Numbered from the stretch's first letter, positions 7,573 to 16,828 are shown. The stretch: DNA of 64,000 nucleotides from an uncultured Ruminococcus sp. (GCA_947627175.1 CANQVA010000001.1:186001-250000); one strand, 5' to 3'. Notes: generated by a model not told the origin, from the sequence alone. A program made the numbers and translations.

Positions 7573-9813
7573 TTATTTACTTAAAGCATCAATTTCTTTT
7601 GATGTCATAGGGAATGCGGCACTTGTTATAGTTTTGATTTCAACATACTGAATAGCAAGAGCGTCAACATTCGTTAAACCGCTGCCGTTATCAACAACGT
7701 CGCCATTCAGTTTACCCTGTTCTGTTACTTTAAATTCGTCCGGATTTGCTATTGACTGCATAATAAGTACAGCATCTGAAATATTTACTTTGCCGTCCAC
7801 ATTTACATCGCCATAAACTGTATCATCTGTTCCGCTTGACGAATTTCCGCCCTCATATGAAACAAGTTCACAATCCTTGTCTGTAGCTGTTTCTGTTTCA
7901 GCGTTCCATACATTTGACCACCAAATCTGAAGTTCGCCTGCTGTAACATCTTCAGGAATTTCAGATGTATCAATTTCAACTACAAGATTTCCGTCAGAAT
8001 CTGCATTGCCCTGCCACTCAATATTTACCCAGTCATCGGGAGTAGGGCCGTTGCTGTATCCTAATCCGCCGCCTATTGATGCACCGGCAGCACCCTTTAT
8101 TTTTATAGTAAGAGTATCGCCGAAACCGTCTTTCATTTCAACGGGATATTTTTTCTGCTTAAATGTGAACTTATCGTCAGACGGTTTAGTTGTAGTTGTT
8201 GTAGTAGTTGTTGTACTGCTACCATTGCCGGAAGTTGTAGTAGTTGTCTGAACAGGTTTTGCCTCACTTGAATAGAGGTCTGCCGGCAATTCGTCAAGAG
8301 TGATGCAATAATCACTCTGATACATTTCTATAGTATCTTCTTCAGTATTGAAAACAGGATTTGTAAGGAAATTTATATTATCACTTCCGCCGTCATACCA
8401 TGTCATAAAGTAGAGCCAACCTGCTTTTTCGCTTGTAAGATTTCCTACAGTAGAGAAACAGTCATTTTCAGCCATTGCAACCATTTTTGCACTGTTATAT
8501 TTTTCCATGATTCCATAGAAAATAGGGCTTATTGCACTGTCATTGTGTGAAAGTGAAGCCTGCCAGTTATTTTCTGCGAGATACTGTGTGCAGTTATATT
8601 TGTCATAACCGATAATATCAACGTATTCATCGCCCGGATACCAGTCGGCAGAAGTATCAAAGTTATAGCTGTTCCATTCCCATATAAGATTATGACAGCC
8701 GAAATCTTCGGTGAGGGTCTTATAAGTGAATTTCCATAAGTCCTTATAAACCTTTGAGCCTTCTCTGCCCCACCAGAACCATGAAGCTTCTTCACCGCCG
8801 CCGCCTTCAGCCTCATGGAGAGGTCTCCAAACTATCGGCACGCCCTCAGCCTCAAGTTTTTTAAATTCTGCTGCGAGAGTTGTCAGAGCCTGCATATAAT
8901 ATTCATTTTCTTTAGTACCCTCAACAATAGCCTTTGATGGTGAAAAATCTGTTTTTTCGCTGTATGTAGTCTGTGAGAAATCTATTTTTGAACCGCTTTT
9001 ATAACTTGCCATATCTGTAGGTACATTAAGATGGAATGTAGCTTCGGCAATACCGTTTCTGTTCTTTACCCAGTCAATGATACGTTTTGTAGAGCCGTCA
9101 TCACTGCCAAAAGCGGGACAACAGAAATTACCATAGTCAAAACCTCTGAGAGCCGGATAATGACCTGTTAAGTCATTGAGATATTCAAATTCATATTCAA
9201 AATCATGAGGGCCATAATTATATATTTCCTGCTGACCTGAAATAATATTCTTACCGTAAACACTTGCAAAATATGCCATAAGGTTCTTTGTTTCAGCTGT
9301 AGCCTTCGGGTCAACGGGAGTAGTTTGTGTTGCAGTAATAGGAGCAAGGGAAGCCTCTTCAATAGTCATATAGTCAAAATTTGACCAGCCCCATGACTTT
9401 TCAATAACAAGAGTATTCTTTCCTTCATTGAGCTTTACAGACGAAACTTTTACAGCCTCAAAGCCGTCACTTTCAGGAACACCTACAGCACCCTGTGAAA
9501 CATCGTTTATTTTAAGATTCTGCTGTTTAGCACCGCCGATACCTCCGCAGTAAATCATAATGTTATACATTCCTGCTTTTTCAACGTCGAAATCAAGCGT
9601 AATTGTACCGCTGTCTGTCATTTTCAGGAATTTTCCACCGCTTGCATCAGCACTTTCTTCAACTGTAACTTCACCTGTAATTTCAGCGTCCTCAAATTCA
9701 TACTTTGTACTCTCTGCAAAAGCTGTACCTGTATTAAGAACGGCTGAAGCATTCACAATCATAGCGGCAGTCATAAGAACTGCACTTGCCTTATTAAAGA
9801 ATTTCAAACTCAT
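7573..9813 (-). CDS. Secreted GH26 beta-mannanase-type glycoside hydrolase with N-terminal CBM, Thr linker and C-terminal dockerin
   Basis: 746 aa from MSLKFFNKASA. A signal peptide (to about 34, GTAFA) precedes a CBM35-like module (YEFEDAEITGEV to WSNFDYMTIEEA, about 38-155). The GH26 catalytic domain spans about 175-510: WRPLHEAEGGG carries the likely acid/base Glu and VAMAENDCFS the likely nucleophile Glu, with EWNSY and GYDKYN also family-like. A poly-Thr linker follows, then a roughly 110-residue beta-rich module (FTFKQKKYPVEM to CELVSYEGG), probably another CBM whose family I cannot name, then a dockerin (GDVNVDGKVNISDAVLIMQ). GH26 enzymes mostly cleave beta-mannans. ATG at 9813 is chosen over a TTG at 9831, because GGAGAGG lies about 9 nt upstream of 9813 and overlaps the TTG. 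It acts outside the cell, docked on a scaffoldin. Confidence 0.93.
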   Translation of the reverse strand: MSLKFFNKASAVLMTAAMIVNASAVLNTGTAFAESTKYEFEDAEITGEVTVEESADASGGKFLKMTDSGTITLDFDVEKAGMYNIMIYCGGIGGAKQQNLKINDVSQGAVGVPESDGFEAVKVSSVKLNEGKNTLVIEKSWGWSNFDYMTIEEASLAPITATQTTPVDPKATAETKNLMAYFASVYGKNIISGQQEIYNYGPHDFEYEFEYLNDLTGHYPALRGFDYGNFCCPAFGSDDGSTKRIIDWVKNRNGIAEATFHLNVPTDMASYKSGSKIDFSQTTYSEKTDFSPSKAIVEGTKENEYYMQALTTLAAEFKKLEAEGVPIVWRPLHEAEGGGGEEASWFWWGREGSKVYKDLWKFTYKTLTEDFGCHNLIWEWNSYNFDTSADWYPGDEYVDIIGYDKYNCTQYLAENNWQASLSHNDSAISPIFYGIMEKYNSAKMVAMAENDCFSTVGNLTSEKAGWLYFMTWYDGGSDNINFLTNPVFNTEEDTIEMYQSDYCITLDELPADLYSSEAKPVQTTTTTSGNGSSTTTTTTTTTKPSDDKFTFKQKKYPVEMKDGFGDTLTIKIKGAAGASIGGGLGYSNGPTPDDWVNIEWQGNADSDGNLVVEIDTSEIPEDVTAGELQIWWSNVWNAETETATDKDCELVSYEGGNSSSGTDDTVYGDVNVDGKVNISDAVLIMQSIANPDEFKVTEQGKLNGDVVDNGSGLTNVDALAIQYVEIKTITSAAFPMTSKEIDALSK

Positions 9814-9847
9814 AATTGATTTCCTCTCCAAAATATAATATACCTTT

Positions 9848-9876
9848 ATTATAATTTCATTTTTTTTTCAAATCAA
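9848..9876 (-). promoter_or_regulatory. Promoter of the GH26 gene
   Basis: On the minus strand TTGATT (9876-9871), a 17-bp spacer and TATAAT (9853-9848), with the start codon 35 bp downstream. It lacks the TTAAGA operator seen upstream of the other dockerin gene. Confidence 0.7.
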
Positions 9877-9990
9877 GTCTTTTCCATATTTTTTTCAACT
9901 CAATTCAAAAGTTTGTACACTTTCACAAATTCAGGTATATTTTTTTAGTGAAAAAGTAGAATCTTATATTTTTTATAAGTATTAACTTAA

Positions 9991-10680
9991 TTATCCCACT
10001 TTAACGAGGGATTTTGCTTTTTTGCCGTTATTGTCCTCATATCCGCACAGAATAACTTTCTTCACTATTCCTGACGGACAACTGTCGGCTGTTCGTATAT
10101 GTTCATTCATATCGAAAGGTTTTCCCGTTTCAACGTGCAGACGCTTATATCCATGATTAAGCACACAAAATTGCTCAAAAAGATAATCAAATATCTTGTT
10201 CATACTTTTAAGCGTTTCGCTATCAAATACTTTCCAGTCCATAGAAATTCTTTCATAAAGCTGAAGTGCATATTTAGAACCTTTCAGCACAAATTCAATG
10301 GGATTTTCACCACTTAGTATATTACTCAGATTTTCACGGATTTCCTGCGGTAGTTCGCAATATTCGCCGTAAGCCTCCGCAAGTCTTTCATCAAATTTCG
10401 GCTTAGACTTTTCTCTTTTCAGTTCTTCACGCAATTCTTCTTTATCATTAGTCAGACGGCTTATAACTTGTTCTGCCTTTTCGTTTTCCGATTCTGCACG
10501 TTCAGCACGTTTTTTAAGTTCATGTATTTCCTTTTCTTTTTCCGTAAGCATATCTTTCAGTATTTCGGTTTCCTGTGAATCAGCTTTTACATTAGATATT
10601 TTTTCTTTAACTTCTTCATCTTCCAACGCACACAACAGGTATTTTATAAAATTCTCCGGAACTTTATTATATGACCCCAT
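9991..10680 (-). CDS. GrpE-like protein (coiled coil plus GrpE-type C-terminal domain), orphan
   Basis: 229 aa. Residues about 35-95 form a strong coiled coil (heptads of E, K and L). The C-terminus, GKPFDMNEHIRTA followed by GIVKKVILCGYEDNNGKKAKSLVKVG, matches the layout of the GrpE beta-wing: G-x-PFDPN-x-H-x-A, then V-x-x-V-x-x-GY, then a G-R-V-x-RPA-x-VKV-like end. GrpE is the nucleotide exchange factor of DnaK. Here the middle helical region (about 110-185) is longer and the gene stands alone, with no dnaK, dnaJ or hrcA nearby, so it is unlikely to be the main GrpE. It may serve a divergent Hsp70-like protein. RBS AAAGGTGG precedes ATG. Two extended -10 promoters lie upstream. Confidence 0.6.
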   Translation of the reverse strand: MGSYNKVPENFIKYLLCALEDEEVKEKISNVKADSQETEILKDMLTEKEKEIHELKKRAERAESENEKAEQVISRLTNDKEELREELKREKSKPKFDERLAEAYGEYCELPQEIRENLSNILSGENPIEFVLKGSKYALQLYERISMDWKVFDSETLKSMNKIFDYLFEQFCVLNHGYKRLHVETGKPFDMNEHIRTADSCPSGIVKKVILCGYEDNNGKKAKSLVKVG

Positions 10681-10712
10681 TCAAATATTACCACCTTTTC
10701 ACGCTGTTTTTT

Positions 10713-10808
10713 ATTATATCATACCGGGCATATTCAGAAAAATTTACAGACAGATAACAGAAAATCAAGAATACAAGCCGGCATAATTCATTCTTTAGAA
10801 TTATATCA
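10713..10808 (-). promoter_or_regulatory. Two extended -10 promoters upstream of the GrpE-like gene
   Basis: TGATATAAT occurs twice on the minus strand, at 10721-10713 and 10808-10800. The -35 regions are weak. The remainder of 10681-10918 holds no gene that I can support. Confidence 0.5.
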
Positions 10809-10918
10809 CACTTTTATTAAAAAAAGCAATACAAAACTATTCAAGAATATCGCTTGTGCATAAAATCTACAAATTGCACAATTATTATATGCTTGTTTTG
10901 TTGAATCTGCAAAAATTT

Positions 10919-13900
10919 TCAACTTATATGCCACTCTGCATGACTGCCCGAATCGTCACGCTTTACAACAAGTTGACTGTCAACTTCCTGTTTCATTTCG
11001 GTAACATGGGAAATAATTCCTATAAGCCGATTGCTTTCCGCCATGTCTTTAAGAACTTTAACAGCCTGATTTCTTGAATGTTCATCAAGTGAACCGAAGC
11101 CCTCATCAATAAACATCATGTCAAGATTTACAGAAGAAGAATTTGACTGAATCTGTTCAGCCATACCAAGAGCAAGTGAAAGACCTGCCATAAACGACTC
11201 ACCGCCCGACAATGTGGTAACTTCACGTTCTTTTCCTGTAATTGCCGAATATACCATTAAATCAAGTCCCCTGTTTTTGCCCTGACCTGCTCTTTCATTT
11301 TCTGTAAGACGGAGTTCAAATTCTCCTGCCGACATATCCTGAAAATGAACATTTGTTGCATCTAAAATTCTCTGCAAATAATATCTCTGTGCAAAAGTTT
11401 CTATATCCATTCGTGAACCGCTTACATTTCCCGAAAGCCGTTTATAAAGATTTTCAATTACTGAATATTCTTTCATAAGTTTACTATGTTTACTTATATT
11501 TTCCGAAAGTATTTCATACGCACTGAAATTTGATTTGCAGATTTCCAAATATTTTTCAATTGCTTTCTTTGCGTCTGAAAGACTTTTTTCAGCCTCACTG
11601 CTTGCCATTTCAAGCTGTTTTATATCAGGAACTTTCTTATCTCCTACGGCTTTTACAGCAGTATTATAAGTAGCCTCCGCAGATGATTTCTTTTTTATAT
11701 AATTGTCAATCATGCTTTTAAGTGCTGATATATCAGATTTTTTATAATTTGCGGTTATATTTTTCCATTCTGATTCCGTAAGATTATTTTCGGAAATACT
11801 GTTTCTGTAAACCGTGCGGAGATTTTCACATTTTGCTTTTATAACAGGAATTTCATTGTTATACTTTTCAATAAGCACATATGAATTGTCTTTCTGTTGT
11901 TTTGCCTTTTCAAGACTGTCATTAGCATTTAAATGTGCTTTTACTTTACTATCCTTTACTGATTTCGCTGTCATAAAAGCTTTTCTTGCTTCTTCTTCCG
12001 TAGAATAATCTGCTGATTGCTCCAACTCATTCAATACAGCTTTTGCACCTGAAAGCCCGTTCTTTATTTCTGAAACACGTTTGAATGCCTGTTCAATATC
12101 TGAACTTATATTTTTCTTTTCTTCTGCCGATTCCTTTAAAAACTGCTCCGCTTTTCTTAAAGTATCTGCATTTTTCCGCAAAATTTCGCCCTCTGCTTTT
12201 ATATCTGATTTCCGGGCGGAAATAATCTGTTCAGCCTGATTCAATGTAATATTTTCGGGAATGTGGGGAATTGACTGCGACATACGTCTGTACAGCTTTT
12301 CAAGTATATCCTTTAAATTGCCCTCACGTTCCTTTAAAATTTCAGCATAAGAACCTGCTTTTCTCGATTTATCTTGTTGAATTTTCTGAAGTTCCGCAAC
12401 TTCTTCCGCAAGTAAATCAATAGTTTCACGATTAAGATTAAAATGCACTTCTGAAAGCATACACGGGGAAGGGTGTTCAAGTGAACCGCACACGGGACAA
12501 GGTTCATTCGGCTTTAATTTTTCCCTTGCAATAAATCCTGCCTGTGCGTCAAGAAAAGCAGTCTGTTTTGATGTATATTCAGCATTTTTGTCAATATATT
12601 CCCGGCGTGCCTTAACATAATCCTGCTGTGCTTTTTCTGCTTTCTTCTTCTGGGAAATTACATCTTTTTCCGCTTTCAGTGCTGAATTAAAATCTTCCGA
12701 AATTCTTTCAGTTTCTTCATTTTTCACTTTCCACAGCATCAAACTCTGTTCTGCATCTGCAAATTCATCGGCTGTTTTCCTACATTCTTTTTCTTTCAAT
12801 TCAAGTGCAGACAATTTTTCCTGCAAGTACAATAAATTATTATCTGCTTTTTTCAGGTCGGATTCTTTTTGTAATATATCTTTTTTAATCTGTTCAGATT
12901 TTTTAATAACGTCAAGCGTTTTTCTTACACGTTCCGAAACTTGTGCAAACATCTGCAAAGCCTCATCTTTCTGCTTGCGTGCCTGTTCTTCCTCATTTGC
13001 CTTAACGTTGTATATTCTTTCAAGTTCAGGCAACATATTATGTTGTTCTTTAAGATTCTTTTCAGCCTGTGAAACGGCGTTTTCAGCATCTGCATATCTT
13101 TGATAAACCGCACTTATTTCATAGGCAGAATTTATTTTCTTTATCAGACTTTCCGCATTTCTGATTTCAGGCTCTACTTTTTTACATTCAGAAATTTCCT
13201 TTTCCGCCCTTTCAAGCTGTTCAAACATATTTATAAGATTCTGTGCATTCTTAAATTCATCACGTGCCAAATCACGGGCTTTTCCTGCATCGTTATAAAC
13301 AGCCTGTGCTTTTTCCTTTTCTTTTTTTATAATACTGTTAAAACTTTTAAGCTCTTTTATAAAATCCTCCATATATGCAACAGTCGGCTTGTCCATAATT
13401 TTCTGTTTAAGAGTACATATATTTTCCGCATATATATAATCATCCGGAACAATAATATGTCCGACTTCCGTCTTGCATACAACATTTACCTGACTTATTT
13501 CTTTTTCCTTTTCCTTGCACCTGTTTTTAAGTTCATCAATGATTTTCACATATATTTCCGTATCAAACAATTTACGCATGATTTTCTTTTTGTCCTCTGC
13601 ATTTGCACGGAGAAACTCCATAAATTCACCCTGTGCAATCATAGCAACCTGCATAAACTGATTTTTTGTAAGTCCTACAATTTCTTCAATTTTCTGATTA
13701 GCCTCTTTTTGAGTAATCTCTATTCCGTCACCGAATAAAAGATATACTTTTGAATCTTCTTTTACTGTCTTTGAAGCAGTTCTCTTTTGAAAACGCATAT
13801 GTATAGGTTCACGGCGTACTGTATATGTTTCTGTTTTTCCTCCTTTTCTCTCTGAAAAAACAAGCTCCACAAATGGCGTTGTATTGTAATTTGTGAATTG

Positions 13901-14107
13901 ACTTTGAAGTTCCATACCGCTTTTTTTATTTCTTGTTGAACTTGTTTCGCCGTACAGTGCAAAAACAATTGCGTCAAAAATAGTTGATTTTCCTGAACCT
14001 GTATCACCTGTCACAAGAAAAAGATTCTGATTTAATTTTGTAAAGTCAATAACAGTTTTGTTTCCATAAGAACCAAATGCCTGCATAGTCAATTTTAAAG
14101 GTCTCAT
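10919..14107 (-). CDS. sbcC: Exonuclease SbcC (Rad50-like ATPase subunit)
   Basis: 1062 aa, usual length. With SbcD it forms an ATP-dependent complex that cuts DNA hairpins and blocked ends. Visible: N-terminal lobe with MRPLKLTMQAFGSYG and Walker A GDTGSGKST, long coiled coils on both sides of the central zinc hook CPVCGSLEHPSPC (about residue 530), and the C-terminal lobe with the ABC signature LSGGESFMAGLSLALG and Walker B LDMMFIDEGFGSLDEHS. ATG at 14107 overlaps the sbcD stop by 4 nt, so the two are translationally coupled. Confidence 0.95.
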   Translation of the reverse strand: MRPLKLTMQAFGSYGNKTVIDFTKLNQNLFLVTGDTGSGKSTIFDAIVFALYGETSSTRNKKSGMELQSQFTNYNTTPFVELVFSERKGGKTETYTVRREPIHMRFQKRTASKTVKEDSKVYLLFGDGIEITQKEANQKIEEIVGLTKNQFMQVAMIAQGEFMEFLRANAEDKKKIMRKLFDTEIYVKIIDELKNRCKEKEKEISQVNVVCKTEVGHIIVPDDYIYAENICTLKQKIMDKPTVAYMEDFIKELKSFNSIIKKEKEKAQAVYNDAGKARDLARDEFKNAQNLINMFEQLERAEKEISECKKVEPEIRNAESLIKKINSAYEISAVYQRYADAENAVSQAEKNLKEQHNMLPELERIYNVKANEEEQARKQKDEALQMFAQVSERVRKTLDVIKKSEQIKKDILQKESDLKKADNNLLYLQEKLSALELKEKECRKTADEFADAEQSLMLWKVKNEETERISEDFNSALKAEKDVISQKKKAEKAQQDYVKARREYIDKNAEYTSKQTAFLDAQAGFIAREKLKPNEPCPVCGSLEHPSPCMLSEVHFNLNRETIDLLAEEVAELQKIQQDKSRKAGSYAEILKEREGNLKDILEKLYRRMSQSIPHIPENITLNQAEQIISARKSDIKAEGEILRKNADTLRKAEQFLKESAEEKKNISSDIEQAFKRVSEIKNGLSGAKAVLNELEQSADYSTEEEARKAFMTAKSVKDSKVKAHLNANDSLEKAKQQKDNSYVLIEKYNNEIPVIKAKCENLRTVYRNSISENNLTESEWKNITANYKKSDISALKSMIDNYIKKKSSAEATYNTAVKAVGDKKVPDIKQLEMASSEAEKSLSDAKKAIEKYLEICKSNFSAYEILSENISKHSKLMKEYSVIENLYKRLSGNVSGSRMDIETFAQRYYLQRILDATNVHFQDMSAGEFELRLTENERAGQGKNRGLDLMVYSAITGKEREVTTLSGGESFMAGLSLALGMAEQIQSNSSSVNLDMMFIDEGFGSLDEHSRNQAVKVLKDMAESNRLIGIISHVTEMKQEVDSQLVVKRDDSGSHAEWHIS

Positions 14108-15258
14108 ATTTCTGCCCCCTCTTTTATAGTATTGATAACATCACGGAGAATTTCCTGTTCCTGTTCATCGGGATTATCAAGGAAAAATTTGCAGAGTTCA
14201 AATATATTCATTTCCTTATCATCTGAATATTTTACTCTGTATTCTGTTCTTCTGACATCTTCAACCATGATTTTCAGGAGATTCGGAAATCTGCTTTTCA
14301 GTTCGTTATTTATATTTTGTTTGTCCATTTCTGCTTTCTCCGTTATAACGGCAATTATATAATCGTCACAACCCTGCTCCATAATTTCACTGAATGACCC
14401 CTTTATAACTCGTACTTCACGGAGAGGTTTCAGCGGAATAACAGAAGTTTTGACATTACCCTTTCCGAAAAGTTCAGCAATTACAACACCTTTCTGCTGT
14501 CCGACTTCACTTGCGGAATACACAAGAGGCGTACCGCAATAACGATAAAATTCACTTCCCACTTTCGACGGCTTATGAATATGACCCAGTGCCGCATAAT
14601 CAAATTTTTCAAGAATATCTGAATACACATGGTCTATATTTCCGACGGTTATTTTTTCTGAATCCATTCTTTCCACATCTTGCGGAGAAGTACCGCATTG
14701 CAGATAAAATTGATGACTTACAAGCACATTTCTTTCTGTGGCATCAATATTTTCCCTTTCAATAATAATGTGTACTGCATCATTGTAAGAGAGATTATTT
14801 CCGTTTTCGTCAGTACCCGTAATAAGTCGCACTGTTGACGGCTTTATAAACGGAAGAAGAAAAAAATTTACATTTCCGAAATTATCACACAAAGTGACTT
14901 TTTCAATATAATCTTCCGGATAAACAGGCGGATTTCCAATCATATGAATTTTATGCTTTGATAAGATACTGCGGAAAATATCAACACGCTGTGCGTTGTC
15001 GTGGTTTCCGCTGATTATCATTATTTCAGTTTCAGGGACGGAAACAGACAAACCTGAAATAAAGTCATCAAAAACTTTTACCGCCTCTGCTGAAGGCTGT
15101 GACTTATCGTAAATATCTCCTGCTATAACAATTACGTCGGGTTTCTGATTTTTGGCAATATCCATAATCTGGCTTAAAATAAACTTCTGGTCTTCAAGCA
15201 TATTCTGATTTATCAGTTTCAGACCGATATGCAAGTCTGACAAATGCATTATTTTCAT
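14104..15258 (-). CDS. sbcD: Exonuclease SbcD (Mre11-like nuclease subunit)
   Basis: 384 aa. The metallophosphoesterase motifs are in order: MHLSDLHIGLKL, VIAGDIYDKSQPS, ISGNHDNAQRV, a histidine in LVSHQF and GHIHKPSKV. A C-terminal capping region follows. RBS AAAGGAG precedes ATG at 15258. The TnpB element ends only 60 bp upstream, so the native promoter may be displaced or the operon may depend partly on read-through from the element. Confidence 0.95.
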   Translation of the reverse strand: MKIMHLSDLHIGLKLINQNMLEDQKFILSQIMDIAKNQKPDVIVIAGDIYDKSQPSAEAVKVFDDFISGLSVSVPETEIMIISGNHDNAQRVDIFRSILSKHKIHMIGNPPVYPEDYIEKVTLCDNFGNVNFFLLPFIKPSTVRLITGTDENGNNLSYNDAVHIIIERENIDATERNVLVSHQFYLQCGTSPQDVERMDSEKITVGNIDHVYSDILEKFDYAALGHIHKPSKVGSEFYRYCGTPLVYSASEVGQQKGVVIAELFGKGNVKTSVIPLKPLREVRVIKGSFSEIMEQGCDDYIIAVITEKAEMDKQNINNELKSRFPNLLKIMVEDVRRTEYRVKYSDDKEMNIFELCKFFLDNPDEQEQEILRDVINTIKEGAEI

Positions 15259-15298
15259 AATAATACACTCCTTTCGTTATATATGCATAAAAATATAG

Positions 15299-15445
15299 AT
15301 ACACACTATATTTTTATAGTGACATTCTCCCCCGCCTAAAGAGGCGGGGGCTTCCTGTTTAACCAGTCTGATTCTATGTGATTTGGCATAGATGCTGTAG
15401 TAGTTCAGGCTAACCCCGTGTGTCCCACGGTTCTTTTATTTCAGG
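15299..15445 (-). ncRNA. Candidate omega-RNA (reRNA) of TnpB copy 1, with guide
   Basis: In TnpB elements the guide RNA comes from the 3' end of the element and its last bases are the flanking host DNA. Here the right end holds a hairpin CCCCCGCC / GGCGGGGG (15328-15350 region) and conserved bases up to the boundary at 15319. The first 20 host bases (15318-15299, TATAAAAATATAGTGTGTAT) would form the guide. The 5' end of the RNA probably lies within the tnpB coding sequence and is not defined here. The same 3' region is found at copy 2. Confidence 0.55.
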
Positions 15446-16670
15446 TTATGCAGAAATTAACCGCATACCCTCATTTTTGATATTTATTGCAGCATTTACA
15501 TCTCTGTCATGATGTGTACCACACTGTGGACAAGTCCATTCTCTTACGGATAAATCTTTTGTTTCAGAATTTTTGTAGCCACAACAAGAACAAGTCTGAC
15601 TGCTTGCAAAGAATTTATTTACTTTTACAAGTTTTTTTCCTTGTTCTTCAAGTTTATACTTCAAAAATGTTACAAACATTCCCCAGCCGTTATCACTTAC
15701 AGATTTTCCGAATTTCAAGGTTTTAGCCATAGCTTGCATATTCAAATCCTCAATACATACACAATCATAGGCATTGCTCATTTGTCTTGACTGCTTATGC
15801 AGAAAATCTTTTCTTTGATTTGCAACTTTTTCATGCAATTTAGCAACTTTGATACGCTGTTTATCATGGTTTTTTGAACCTTTCCGCATATGCGACAATT
15901 TGCGTTGTTCACATTTCAGTTTCTTCTCTGACTGTCTGTAATATCTCGGGTATTCAGGTTCATTTCCGTTGCTGTCTTTGTATAATTCGTGCATAGAGAA
16001 GTCAAGACCTAAAAAATTTTGCAATTTCTGTTCCTGTACTTGGTTTTCGTACTCAAACAGAATACTTGCATAATATTTTCCACTCGGAGTTTGACTTACT
16101 GTTACTGATTTTAATTTGTAATCAGACGGAATTATTCTATGCTGCTTTAGTCTTACAAGACCTATTTTAGGAAGTTTCAGACAGCCATTTTCAATAGCAA
16201 CAGAACCCTTTTGGTTATTTGTAGTGTAAGAATTTCTGTTTCTATGTTTTGATTTGAATTTCGGGAAACCGATTTTAGGACTTCTAAAAAAGTTGTTATA
16301 CGCTTTTTGCAAGTTCATTTGTGCATTGGCAAGTGCTAAGCTGTCCACTTCTTTAAGCCACTCAAATTCCTCTTTATATTGAGCAGGAGTGTTATTCAGC
16401 TTTTGTTTGGTTTCTTGATAATACTTGATTTTATCAGAAAGCATTCGATTATAGATGAATCTCACACAGCCGAAAGTCTTGGCAAACAAAATTTTTTGCT
16501 TATTATTCGGGTATATTCTGAATTTATACGCTTTGTTCAATTTTTTTCACCTTGACTTTCTATATTTTTTATAACTTCTATCTGTATTATGTCACATAAT
16601 TGGTAATTTGTCAATAGTGGCGGAACGCAATTCATCCCCCACTTTAGAAGTGGGGGACTTCTTGCTGAAA
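15319..16670 (-). mobile_element. IS200/IS605-group element carrying only tnpB (IS1341-like), copy 1
   Basis: Bounds come from comparison with the second copy at 61178-62528. Shared sequence starts at TTTCAGCAAG (16670 side) and ends at GTCAC (15319), and beyond these the flanks diverge. Each end has a subterminal hairpin: CCCCCACTTC / GAAGTGGGGG type at the left end and CCCCCGCC / GGCGGGGG at the right end. There is no terminal inverted repeat and no target duplication, as expected for this family. No tnpA is present, so movement would need TnpA from elsewhere. Confidence 0.85.
15446..16540 (-). CDS. tnpB: TnpB RNA-guided endonuclease, copy 1
   Basis: 364 aa. TnpB uses an omega-RNA to cut DNA and so protects or restores its element. 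It has an N-terminal helix-turn-helix-type region (KAYKFRIYPN, FGCVRFIYN), RuvC motif I in FLGLDFSMHELY (Asp), motif II in CVCIEDLNMQAMAK (Glu), a zinc finger CSCCGYK...WTCPQCG, and motif III in HHDRDVNAAINIKNEG (Asp). All three catalytic acids are present, so it looks active. The start is TTG at 16540 after AAGGTGA, the same as in copy 2. Copies 1 and 2 differ at only a modest number of residues, which points to recent spread. Confidence 0.93.
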   Translation of the reverse strand: MNKAYKFRIYPNNKQKILFAKTFGCVRFIYNRMLSDKIKYYQETKQKLNNTPAQYKEEFEWLKEVDSLALANAQMNLQKAYNNFFRSPKIGFPKFKSKHRNRNSYTTNNQKGSVAIENGCLKLPKIGLVRLKQHRIIPSDYKLKSVTVSQTPSGKYYASILFEYENQVQEQKLQNFLGLDFSMHELYKDSNGNEPEYPRYYRQSEKKLKCEQRKLSHMRKGSKNHDKQRIKVAKLHEKVANQRKDFLHKQSRQMSNAYDCVCIEDLNMQAMAKTLKFGKSVSDNGWGMFVTFLKYKLEEQGKKLVKVNKFFASSQTCSCCGYKNSETKDLSVREWTCPQCGTHHDRDVNAAINIKNEGMRLISA

Positions 16671-16733
16671 GAAGTTAAAATATAATATTATAGTAACATA
16701 AGGCAAAATTGAAAAAAAATATTGAAAAAAATA

Positions 16734-16762
16734 TTGAAAAAAAATAAGATATATGTTATAAT
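16734..16762 (+). promoter_or_regulatory. Promoter of the REC-HD-GYP gene within a triple AT-rich repeat
   Basis: TTGAAA (16734-16739), a 17-bp spacer and TATAAT (16757-16762). The -35 box is the third of three ATTGAAAAAAA repeats (about 16708-16748) spaced 14 to 15 bp apart. Confidence 0.7.
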
Positions 16763-16828
16763 GTGTTTTGTATAGAAAAAATTCAGATAAGATATTCCAA
16801 TATTTATTAACAAAAAGGAATGATTAAA

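Noticed and set aside
8150..8250. Short tandem repeat (GTTGTAGTTGTTGTAGTAG type) as a CRISPR or intergenic repeat
   Set aside because: It encodes the poly-Thr linker of the GH26 enzyme; there are no spacers.
13100..13738. 212-codon ORF on the plus strand
   Set aside because: It lies entirely opposite the sbcC coiled coil; the Phe/Ile/Tyr-rich product mirrors the Lys/Glu-rich sense strand, and there is no RBS.
15319..15360. GC-rich hairpin near 15330 as the terminator of sbcD or a riboswitch
   Set aside because: It is part of the TnpB element right end, repeated exactly at the other copy.
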